DNA of 6,500 nt. Origin: MWEH01 sp964392385. Its GTDB lineage: Bacteria > Bacillota > Clostridia > Christensenellales > DTU072. This document shows, piece after piece, positions 1 through 6,210 of the stretch. The position numbers and the translations under genes were made by a program. The DNA lies in the NCBI GenBank assembly GCA_964392385.1, contig CAYMPR010000050.1, positions 1-6,500 on the forward strand. Reading direction: 5' to 3'. How positions within the stretch are numbered: the stretch's first letter is position 1; the number at the start of each line of letters is the position of its first letter. The notes under the pieces were generated by a model. That model was not told where the DNA came from, did no database searches, and worked only from the letters and a program-made list of their open reading frames with translations.

Positions 1-855
1 CAAGGAACAGAGAAAATAACTGTAGATGGTGTACCGAATGCAGCAACAAGAGGGTTTGTGTACTCTGTTGGGACAATAGAAAATCCCAATTTACTTGATT
101 ATGATGGTATTTATACTGAATCTGGGGATTTTGGAGAAGGCTCTTTTAATCATCTGTTCTCTGGATTGACTGAAGGAACCAATTACAGATATAGAGCATA
201 CGCAACGAATCCATATGGCACTTCTTATGGGGATCCAGAGCAAGTAATAACTACAGAAGCAGAACCCTTTTTAGATATTTATGCAGCAACTTCTATTGAT
301 TTAACATCATTCTCTATTAGCGGAAAGATAACTTATAATGGAGGCAGTACTCCAACCATAAGAGGGTTTGTCTATAAAATAGGAACAGGAACTCCAACGA
401 TACTTGATAAAGATGGAATATTTACAGAATCAGGTTCTTTTGGAGGAGACGTATTCTCAAATGTATTCTCTGGCTTAACACCAAATCAAACGTATACAAT
501 TGCAGCGTATGCAACTAATTCTTATGCTACAGGATATAGCTCAACAGTGCAAGTTGTAACACTTCCTAATTTGATTATTACTACAAATGATTGTACTAAT
601 ATTACCGCTTCAAGTTTTAGAGCTAATGCTACAATTTCTCCTTCTACTTTCGGAGTAACTGTTGTGGGGTTCTTATATACAATTGATGAAGAACCATATT
701 CTTGGCAGACTAGTTCTTCCTCTGGGGACTATACAGGAACAGCTAATTTCTCAAAAGTGATAGGCGCAGCAACAAATAAATACTATCTTGTTAAAGCTTA
801 TGTTGACTATCGAGGACATACTTATTATGGAGAATCTGTTCTTGTATCTACTATT
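1..855 (+). repeat. Three tandem FN3-like protein repeats
   Basis: The segment RGFVYSVGT (nt 49-75) recurs as RGFVYKIGT (361-387) and more loosely as VVGFLYTID (664-690), giving spacings of 104 and 101 codons. Repeats 1 and 2 also share LD.DGI.TESG.FG, FSGLT and AYATN.Y motifs in the same order; repeat 3 is more diverged (AYVDYRGHTYYG). The AYATN...Y segment is typical of FN3-type beta-sandwich domains in bacterial surface and phage structural proteins. At the DNA level copies 1 and 2 are similar but differ at many third positions, so the duplication is not recent. The first copy is cut by the window edge, and more copies may lie upstream. Confidence 0.75.
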
Positions 856-1893
856 GTATTGACAGGAATTACCGTAACTCCAGTCCTTCCAGAAATAAGT
901 ATAGGACAAACAGTTCAGCTAACAGTTGTGGGAACGTATTCAGATAGCTCTGTTGTTGATATCACAAATTCAAGTTTTTATAGTGCAGAGGACCTTGCTG
1001 AATTTATTCCTATAGAGGGGCAAGCAGGTGCATTTAATGTAATTTCTACTACAGGTCAGATTATAGCTTCGGTAAGTAGTGGTGGATTGATAGTTGGAAT
1101 GAGTGCGGGTCTCGCTAAAATATTTATCTATGCTTCCGAGTATAAGACATCTTATAATCTGGTGGTTGTTCAGCCAGATGAAGGGACAGTGGATGTTGGT
1201 GGAATCTGGGATGGTGAAATAGCTCCAGGAACTATTCTTCCGAATACCAATGCTATTAGCATAATCATGGATGAAGTTATGTATGAGGGAGATTCTCAGC
1301 AAGCTTACTTATTAGGAATGTTTGATGATAGTCCAGAAACAGAAGCGTATGTAAGTAATTTTGATGCTGTATGGTCTTCTTCCAATACGGAGATTGCAAC
1401 AGTTGATGCAGGAGGATTGATAATAGGAGTAGCTGCAGGAATAACATTTATCAAAGCTGTTTATACATTGGAAGATAGCCCTGTGCAAACTTTTACTACA
1501 ATGGTAATGTTGCGGGTTGAAGCAAAAGAGGGACAGTGGGTTATTGGACAAACTTATCAGTATATTCCTTTGATGCCAATACCTAATCAGTTATTTAGGA
1601 CAACGATTGCTACTAGTAAAGACAGAAGTATTGATTTAAACATATTCCTTTGTTGGAATAAAGAAACGATTTGCTGGGAAATGACGATTAGCGACCCAAT
1701 ATCAGAAGAATATTATGTGGATTCTATTCCTCTCTTTGTTGGAGAGGATTCAATGTTTAACCTGCTCCGACTTTATCAATATCTAAATATTGGAAGCTGC
1801 TACATAGTGGATATCAGTGGAAAGGGAACAGGAAAGCCTGCTTTGAATAACTTAGGCGTTGACTTTTTAATGGTGTGGGGATATACAGAATGA
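1..1893 (+). CDS. Baseplate plug protein with N-terminal FN3-like and BIG2 Ig-like array (5' partial)
   Basis: The reading frame is open from base 1, so the start lies upstream; 630 codons are visible. Domains in order: three FN3-like repeats of about 100 residues (nt 1-855), two BIG2-type Ig-like domains (about 859-1176 and 1255-1524), then a C-terminal segment of about 111 residues (1558-1890). That last segment resembles the phage baseplate plug family (DUF6983, Pam3 gp18-like): it begins with IPLMPIPNQ, has a central CW...CWEMTISDP strand pair, an IPLFVGED segment, and ends LGVDFLMVWGY. Plug proteins are normally small, stand-alone and seated inside the hub at the end of the tail tube. 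The hub gene follows directly with an ATGA overlap, which supports the plug call. The Ig/FN3 part is inferred to bind surface carbohydrate or decorate the particle; no enzymatic motif is seen. The plug assignment rests on sequence pattern plus gene order. Confidence 0.8.
   Translation, partial: QGTEKITVDGVPNAATRGFVYSVGTIENPNLLDYDGIYTESGDFGEGSFNHLFSGLTEGTNYRYRAYATNPYGTSYGDPEQVITTEAEPFLDIYAATSIDLTSFSISGKITYNGGSTPTIRGFVYKIGTGTPTILDKDGIFTESGSFGGDVFSNVFSGLTPNQTYTIAAYATNSYATGYSSTVQVVTLPNLIITTNDCTNITASSFRANATISPSTFGVTVVGFLYTIDEEPYSWQTSSSSGDYTGTANFSKVIGAATNKYYLVKAYVDYRGHTYYGESVLVSTIVLTGITVTPVLPEISIGQTVQLTVVGTYSDSSVVDITNSSFYSAEDLAEFIPIEGQAGAFNVISTTGQIIASVSSGGLIVGMSAGLAKIFIYASEYKTSYNLVVVQPDEGTVDVGGIWDGEIAPGTILPNTNAISIIMDEVMYEGDSQQAYLLGMFDDSPETEAYVSNFDAVWSSSNTEIATVDAGGLIIGVAAGITFIKAVYTLEDSPVQTFTTMVMLRVEAKEGQWVIGQTYQYIPLMPIPNQLFRTTIATSKDRSIDLNIFLCWNKETICWEMTISDPISEEYYVDSIPLFVGEDSMFNLLRLYQYLNIGSCYIVDISGKGTGKPALNNLGVDFLMVWGYTE
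859..1524 (+). repeat. Two BIG2-type Ig-like domains
   Basis: Domain 1 (about 859-1176) opens with LTGITVTPVLPEISIGQTVQL, the usual first strands of a BIG2 domain, and carries GGLIVGMSAGLAKI near its end (1081-1122). Domain 2 (about 1255-1524) carries the canonical WSSSNTEIATVDAGGLIIG core followed by AAG. The GGLI(V/I)G segments at 1081 and 1411 are 330 bases apart. Domain 1 is atypical in the middle: the WSSS...ATVD core is replaced by a longer stretch containing FIPIEGQAGAFNVIS. A linker containing GGIWDGEIAPGT separates the domains. BIG2 domains are common in bacterial adhesins and in phage tail and capsid proteins, where they are thought to help surface attachment. Confidence 0.7.
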
Positions 1894-2951
1894 GTTTCAG
1901 ACTTTGGGGTAGAAAAGTAAAAGTTCAGGTTACTTGTGTCCCTGATGACATGATTTCCAAAGGAGATTCAGGTTCGTTGGCAAGTAAGCTTCCTGTGCCT
2001 GATTCTTTAGGGGCAATTGTTTTCGAACAGAGCGGAGCAAATTCTAAAGACACAGTAAGAATAACTTTTGATGTTAATTATCCTGGCATCTCTGCTTACT
2101 ATTTATCAGAGATTGTTTTATACAACGTTAGTGATAGTTATGTTGAGCAAATACAGAAGTCTGGAACGATTGTGGAGTTGTTTGCAGGATATGAAGAAGC
2201 AAACTATGGGTGTATTTTCAAAGGGTGGATTTACCAAACTTTATGGGAAAGAGAAAACGTCATCAATTATAAACTCACATTGAGATGTGTTGATGGGGAT
2301 AAACTATATACCGTCAATAACTTGATTCAAGCTACAGTAAATCCAGGAATGAGATTCAACGATCGAATGAACCACCTTTTAGGAAAAGCAAGCAGAACAG
2401 TTCCTAAAAAAGAAGACTTCCCTGAAGTTACTGAATATCAGGCGTTGGAAAGACAAGAAACCTTTTTTAAGAATGTTGATGCTTTAATAAAGGATAGTTA
2501 CGGGATGAAGAATGCAAATACTCCAGCTAACTATTCCTCATTCGGAAGTCAAGGAAATGTTCATGTTATCGATAAAAATAATCCTCAATATGAAAAAGAA
2601 GCAATTGTCGTTTCTCCTACTAAGGGTGGGTTAATAGGTACTCCTCAGCAAACTCAGTATGGTTGTAGTTTTATTACATTATTGAATGCAAATATTATGT
2701 TAAAGTATCCTATGTGTACTGTTCGTTTAGAAGATGTTTCAGTCCAGACATTAAAAAGAGAGTGGGGAGATTTAAAATCTTCTTCTTTGGTGAATATGAA
2801 TCACGTAAACCCAGAAATCCTATTATATATGGTTACAGGAGTTCGGCATGTTGGAGACACAAGAGGATCAACATGGTATTCATATGTGACCGGCTGTAAT
2901 CTAACAGGCGAGATTCCTACGAATTTAAATGTGACGAGAGGTATTGGATGA
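1890..2951 (+). CDS. Phage baseplate hub protein
   Basis: Predicted 353-residue hub protein, of the type that caps the tail tube and carries the spike (the role of T4 gp27 and of the Pam3 hub). Visible features are an N-terminal MSFRLWGRKVKVQV strand, the IFKGWIYQTLWERENVINYKL segment followed by LRCVDGD (nt 2215-2300), and a C-terminal half with KGGLIGTPQQTQYGCSF and LLNANIMLKYP. The GLIG.P.QT..G.SF pattern is typical of hub proteins in this gene position. ATG at 1890 is chosen over an in-frame GTG at 1875: it overlaps the preceding stop as ATGA and has GGGG about nine bases upstream. The spike gene follows with another ATGA overlap. No signal peptide, membrane segment or catalytic motif is seen. 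The assignment depends partly on gene order. Confidence 0.8.
   Translation: MSFRLWGRKVKVQVTCVPDDMISKGDSGSLASKLPVPDSLGAIVFEQSGANSKDTVRITFDVNYPGISAYYLSEIVLYNVSDSYVEQIQKSGTIVELFAGYEEANYGCIFKGWIYQTLWERENVINYKLTLRCVDGDKLYTVNNLIQATVNPGMRFNDRMNHLLGKASRTVPKKEDFPEVTEYQALERQETFFKNVDALIKDSYGMKNANTPANYSSFGSQGNVHVIDKNNPQYEKEAIVVSPTKGGLIGTPQQTQYGCSFITLLNANIMLKYPMCTVRLEDVSVQTLKREWGDLKSSSLVNMNHVNPEILLYMVTGVRHVGDTRGSTWYSYVTGCNLTGEIPTNLNVTRGIG
2937..2941 (+). promoter_or_regulatory. Ribosome binding site of the spike gene
   Basis: AGAGG lies six bases before the ATG at 2948, inside the end of the hub gene. It supports the start that overlaps the hub stop codon and suggests coupled translation. Confidence 0.55.
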
Positions 2952-3916
2952 AACCTTTAAATCCTTCTATGTTAGTCAGTGATAACTTTGTTTCCATAGT
3001 AGATGGAATACAGAGGCAGATTGACCAATTTGATTTTGATTTACGTTGTGCCGCTCCTGGCATCATTCAGTCATTTGATGAGACAAAACAAACTGTGGTT
3101 GTTCAGTTGGCGATAAAAGAATTGATTTTTATGGACAGACTTCAGTCTCTACCAATTCCACAATTAGGAGATGTTCCAATTGTGGTTCCTAGAGCGGGAA
3201 ATTTTGTAATAACAGTTCCTCCTAAAAAGGGAGATGAATGTTTAATTGTGTTTGCAGATACTTGCATTGACTCGTGGTGGAAGTTAGGGGAGGAAACAGG
3301 AAATCCTAATTCAACAGGAGCAAGAGATCCTATGTCAGTTAGGAGACATGATTTATCAGATGCTTTTGCTATTCTTGGGACTTGGAGTCAACCAAAGAAG
3401 ATTGAAACATATGCAACAGATTGCATGGAAATAAGAACTTTGGATGGTAAAAATAAAGTACAGATAAAAGATGACGCTATAAAGATCGTTGTGAATGAGA
3501 ATACCTACATAGAAGTAAAAGATGGAATATTAAACATAAAAACTAACGACACCTTAAATGTAGAGACTGAAGGAGATGTGACAATAAATGGTGGAGCAAA
3601 GTATAGCGTTACAAGCTCAGGGGATATGGCGATAGAGAGTACTGGAGGAAAAGTAACAGTTACCAGTGATGGAGATACAGTAGTTAATAGTGGCGGAAAA
3701 GTAGACGTCACAAGTACAGGAGCTGTTACAGTTGATGCAAATTCTATTACATTAGGAAGTGGAACAGCAAAGAAATTAATAACAGATGATTTAATAAATA
3801 TTTTTAATCAACACACTCATGTTTATAATCCAGGACCTTTAGGAGCAACAACAACAGCAATTCCAGCAGCGCAATTATCAACAGCTAATGCAACAACTAA
3901 TACGGAGGCATCATGA
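2948..3916 (+). CDS. Baseplate spike protein, Gp138-like N-terminal domain plus beta-helix
   Basis: This 322-residue protein is the likely membrane-piercing spike, a trimer attached under the hub. Residues about 33-148 match the Gp138 N-terminal (OB-fold) pattern: PGIIQSFD, a VPIVVPRAG strand, PPKKGDECLIVFAD, then RRHDLSDAFAILGTW. Residues about 155-275 are short alternating strands rich in V, T, G, S and D (EVKDGILNIKTND, TEGDVTING, TGGKVTVTSDGD), as expected for a triple-stranded beta-helix shaft. Near the C-terminus FNQHTHVYNPG contains an HxH motif (His289 and His291). In P2 gpV and phi92 gp138, HxH histidines from three chains hold an iron ion at the tip, so metal binding here is inferred from the family. 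The start overlaps the hub stop (ATGA), with AGAGG six bases upstream. Confidence 0.88.
   Translation: MKPLNPSMLVSDNFVSIVDGIQRQIDQFDFDLRCAAPGIIQSFDETKQTVVVQLAIKELIFMDRLQSLPIPQLGDVPIVVPRAGNFVITVPPKKGDECLIVFADTCIDSWWKLGEETGNPNSTGARDPMSVRRHDLSDAFAILGTWSQPKKIETYATDCMEIRTLDGKNKVQIKDDAIKIVVNENTYIEVKDGILNIKTNDTLNVETEGDVTINGGAKYSVTSSGDMAIESTGGKVTVTSDGDTVVNSGGKVDVTSTGAVTVDANSITLGSGTAKKLITDDLINIFNQHTHVYNPGPLGATTTAIPAAQLSTANATTNTEAS
3904..3908 (+). promoter_or_regulatory. Ribosome binding site of the gp25-like gene
   Basis: GGAGG sits within the last codons of the spike gene, four bases before the ATG at 3913. The spacing is short, but the site is strong and supports the overlapping ATGA start. Confidence 0.6.
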
Positions 3917-4281
3917 GATATCGTAGAATTGTAGATGGAGAACCTCAATTTGGTCAGAGTAAAAAAGATTTCTTGCAGGGGATTGATGCTGTAGCTCAGG
4001 CAATCGCAACTAGATTAAAACTTTTTACCAATGAGTGGTGGGAAGATTTAGAGGATGGTTTACCAGTGTGGACTCAAATGATAGGAACTAGTCAACCAGA
4101 TCCTGATATTCTTGGATTGGCTGTAACTGAAAGAATATTGAATACCAAACTGGACGAAACCTATCTTGTAATGAACATGATGCAAGTGACAAATGTTTTT
4201 AATGGAGATACAAGAAAATTTTCTTATAATGGAATTGCAAGAAGTATTTACGGACCAATTACAGTAGCAACAGAAACTTAA
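3913..4281 (+). CDS. Baseplate wedge protein, gp25/GPW-like
   Basis: A 122-residue protein of the usual length for gp25-like wedge components (T4 gp25, P2 gpW, TssE relatives), which link the baseplate to the first sheath ring. Visible family features are the N-terminal MRYRRI and FGQSKKDFLQGIDAVAQAI segment, then TRLKLFTNEWWEDLEDGLP, which fits the R-L-x(n)-G/N-E-W-x-x-D-x-x-x-G-x-P pattern of the family, and a helix with AVTERILNTK. The Glu-Pro-Arg core motif known from T4 gp25 is not present; Asp99-Thr100-Arg101 occupies about the expected place before the last strands. The ATG overlaps the spike stop as ATGA. Downstream, AAGGAG directly after the stop codon points to the next gene, whose start is lost in the gap. 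Lysozyme activity, once ascribed to this family, is not supported by anything seen here. Confidence 0.85.
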   Translation: MRYRRIVDGEPQFGQSKKDFLQGIDAVAQAIATRLKLFTNEWWEDLEDGLPVWTQMIGTSQPDPDILGLAVTERILNTKLDETYLVMNMMQVTNVFNGDTRKFSYNGIARSIYGPITVATET

Positions 4282-4287
4282 AAGGAG
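4282..4287 (+). promoter_or_regulatory. Ribosome binding site of the J-like gene, cut off by the gap
   Basis: AAGGAG follows the TAA of the gp25-like gene and is the last known sequence before the run of Ns. At normal spacing the start codon of the J-like gene would lie about 5-10 real bases further on, inside the masked stretch. Confidence 0.75.
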
Positions 4288-4387
4288 NNNNNNNNNNNNN
4301 NNNNNNNNNNNNNNNNNNNNNNNNNNNNNNNNNNNNNNNNNNNNNNNNNNNNNNNNNNNNNNNNNNNNNNNNNNNNNNNNNNNNNNN
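4288..4387. other. Assembly gap, 100 Ns of probably nominal length
   Basis: The run is exactly 100 Ns, a common placeholder for a scaffold gap of unknown size. The left flank ends in a Shine-Dalgarno sequence, and the right flank opens with YFSPYVDSTG, close to the usual N-terminus of J-like wedge proteins. The true missing sequence may therefore be only about 10-30 bases. Nothing can be said about its content. Confidence 0.9.
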
Positions 4388-5596
4388 TATTTTTCACCTT
4401 ATGTGGATTCTACGGGCTTCCATCGACCAACGTATTCCGATATTTTGGAATATCTAATTGAATATTTTAAGAATATATATGGTCAAGATTGCTATCTTGG
4501 AAATGATGCTGCAGATTATCAATGGATATCTATTATAGCGTATCGGTTGAGTGATGTGATGGCAGCATTACAGGACGATTATAATAACAGAAGCGTGGCA
4601 ACAGCGACAGGGACAGCATTAGATGGTCTTGTAAAATTGAATGGTATTACAAGAAAAGCTGCGTCTTACTCTACTTGCACTGTTACGTTAACAGGTACAG
4701 CATTTACAATTATTCAAAATGGTTTGATTCAAGACACGTCAGGTTATTACTGGGATCTTCCTCAAGTTGTAATAATTGGTAGTGGAGGAACCGCATCAGT
4801 TACAGCTATTTGCCAAACGATTGGTAATATAGCAGCGTTAGAGAATACATTGACTGTTATTGCTTCTCCTCAATATGGTTGGGCGTCAGTTACAAATTCA
4901 ACCGCTGCGACACCTGGACAGGCTGTAGAAACTGATGAGCAATTAAGATCAAGACAGGCGTTAAGTACAAGATTGGCTTCTCACACTATGTTGTCTGGAA
5001 CAGAAGCTGGTATTGCTGCTGTGACAAATGTTACGAGATATAAAGTACATGAGAATTATACTGATAGTAACGACGCCGAAGACACTCCACCTCATTCAAT
5101 TACATGTATTGTTGAAGGAGGGACTGATGATGATGTAGCCTCCGCTATATTTTTAAATCGAGGGATAGGGTGTTCTACGTATGGGGGAGTGGAAGACGAA
5201 TATTATGCTGATGTTAGTGTTACAGATCCTGATACCGGAAATGTTACAACAATAAAATTTAGACGACCAAAATACATTCCAATTTATGTTAAAATAACTG
5301 TTCGATCATTAGAAGGGTATGTGTCCTCAATAACGGGAGATATAAAAAGTGCCATAGTAGATTACTTGAATGATTTGCAGATAGGCCAGGATTTAACAAT
5401 TTCTGCCTTATATTCAGTAGCGATGGCTCAAATGGAAGATATTAAGGAACCTACATTTTCTGTTACAGAAGTGATTGCAGGCGATTCTCCTGGGGGAATG
5501 TTAGCAAAAGATATTGCTATTGACTTTGATAAAGTAACTTTAGGAGTTTTACAAGAATCTCCAGAATATGTTCAGGTTGAGGTAACTTCTATATGA
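4388..5596 (+). CDS. Baseplate J-like wedge protein (gp47 family; start lost in the gap)
   Basis: Wedge component of the gp47 / P2 gpJ family, which with the next protein forms the arms that join the hub to the fibres. The frame is open from the gap edge: YFSPYVDSTGFHRPTY comes before an in-frame GTG at 4403 and already looks like the family N-terminus, so the real start is probably just inside the gap and the protein slightly over 402 residues. Family features are IYGQDCYLGNDAADYQW near the N-terminus, TPGQAVETDEQLRSRQ (nt about 4909-4956), PPHSITCIVEGGTDDDVA (from about 5087) and the GIGCSTYGG turn, followed by a C-terminal alpha/beta part containing YIPIYVKITV. No transmembrane segment or enzyme motif is visible. 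It ends in an ATGA overlap with the next wedge gene. Confidence 0.92.
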   Translation, partial: YFSPYVDSTGFHRPTYSDILEYLIEYFKNIYGQDCYLGNDAADYQWISIIAYRLSDVMAALQDDYNNRSVATATGTALDGLVKLNGITRKAASYSTCTVTLTGTAFTIIQNGLIQDTSGYYWDLPQVVIIGSGGTASVTAICQTIGNIAALENTLTVIASPQYGWASVTNSTAATPGQAVETDEQLRSRQALSTRLASHTMLSGTEAGIAAVTNVTRYKVHENYTDSNDAEDTPPHSITCIVEGGTDDDVASAIFLNRGIGCSTYGGVEDEYYADVSVTDPDTGNVTTIKFRRPKYIPIYVKITVRSLEGYVSSITGDIKSAIVDYLNDLQIGQDLTISALYSVAMAQMEDIKEPTFSVTEVIAGDSPGGMLAKDIAIDFDKVTLGVLQESPEYVQVEVTSI

Positions 5597-6180
5597 ATAC
5601 AATAGCAGAGTACTTATTAAAGGTAACAAGTCAGTATCAGAATAGTCCGAAGTTTTTGGAATGGCTGTCAATTCCTCTTTTGATTTGCCAGCATGTTCAT
5701 GAGTGTTCTGAGAACATGCCGGCAGAGTTCGATTTGGATTCTGCTGTTGGGGTTCAATTAGACATTATTGGACAATACCTAGGACAATCAAGAACACTGC
5801 CATTTGACCCAACAGACGGTACTTCCTCATATCTAGAAGATGATATATATAGAAATATTTTAAAACTAAAAACTATGACCAATTATTGGGACGGTTCATT
5901 ACATTCGATATATATTGGATGGAATGAAGTTTTTTCCGAATCTTTTATTAGTATTGTTGACAATATGGATATGACGGCAACAATAACATTGTCAGGTATG
6001 ATGACTCAATTAATAAAAGATATGATTTATAATGATCTTGTACTTCCACGCCCAGAAGGAGTACAGTACATATATGGGACAGAAGAAGATTTAAATATAG
6101 TAGCAAGATTTGCTTATGATTTAGATACTAATGATTTTAAAGGTTATAATGAATCGTGGTGGGATAAAAAAGTAATTTAA
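5593..6180 (+). CDS. DUF2612 baseplate wedge protein
   Basis: This 195-residue protein has the features of DUF2612 phage proteins, which follow the J-like gene and are taken to be the second wedge component (the position of P2 gpI or Pam3 gp23). Visible segments are FDLDSAVGVQLDIIGQYLGQSR (residues about 46-67), DDIYRNILKLKTMTNYWDGS, SIYIGWNEVF, and PRPEGVQYIYG before a C-terminal FKGYNESWWD. The AVG.QLD.IGQ..G..R and NYWDG blocks are the most diagnostic. The ATG overlaps the J-like stop (ATGA), with TTGAGG ten bases upstream. The function is inferred from family and gene order; no enzymatic motif is seen. The gene is followed by a 30-base gap with a new strong ribosome binding site. Confidence 0.85.
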   Translation: MNTIAEYLLKVTSQYQNSPKFLEWLSIPLLICQHVHECSENMPAEFDLDSAVGVQLDIIGQYLGQSRTLPFDPTDGTSSYLEDDIYRNILKLKTMTNYWDGSLHSIYIGWNEVFSESFISIVDNMDMTATITLSGMMTQLIKDMIYNDLVLPRPEGVQYIYGTEEDLNIVARFAYDLDTNDFKGYNESWWDKKVI

Positions 6181-6194
6181 TATTTTTAGAAATA

Positions 6195-6202
6195 AAAAGG
6201 AG
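6195..6202 (+). promoter_or_regulatory. Ribosome binding site of the tail-fibre gene
   Basis: AAAAGGAG lies eight bases before the ATG at 6211, in the short A+T-rich spacer after the DUF2612 stop. It fixes the start of the last gene. No hairpin or T-run terminator and no clear promoter is seen in positions 6181-6210. Confidence 0.85.
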
Positions 6203-6210
6203 AAATAGCT

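Noticed and set aside
58..60. GTG at 58 as the start of the first gene
   Set aside because: The frame is open back to base 1 and the upstream codons belong to the FN3 repeat (RGF precedes the V), so the gene starts outside the window.
970..1551. Two open frames on the minus strand opposite the BIG2 region
   Set aside because: They lie inside a well-supported plus-strand gene, have no ribosome binding site, and their translations are Cys/Ser/Tyr-rich with no recognisable pattern.
1501..1575. Internal start that would also make a stand-alone plug protein
   Set aside because: In-frame ATG codons at 1501 and 1573 have no Shine-Dalgarno sequence at the right distance; GAGGG at 1528-1532 has no standard in-frame start after it at normal spacing.
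1875..1889. GTG at 1875 as the start of the hub gene
   Set aside because: The ATG at 1890 forms the same ATGA overlap used by neighbouring genes, has better SD spacing, and gives the expected N-terminus.
2068..2899. Small plus-strand frames inside the hub gene (2068-2283 and 2714-2899)
   Set aside because: Both are out of frame within a gene with family support and lack plausible ribosome binding sites.
3505..3711. Minus-strand open frame opposite the spike shaft
   Set aside because: It mirrors the repetitive codons of the beta-helix; its Pro/Ser/Thr/Val-rich product is a reverse-complement artefact.
6181..6210. Terminator or promoter between the DUF2612 and fibre genes
   Set aside because: The 30 bases are A+T-rich and hold an SD site, but there is no stem-loop and no paired -35/-10 elements.
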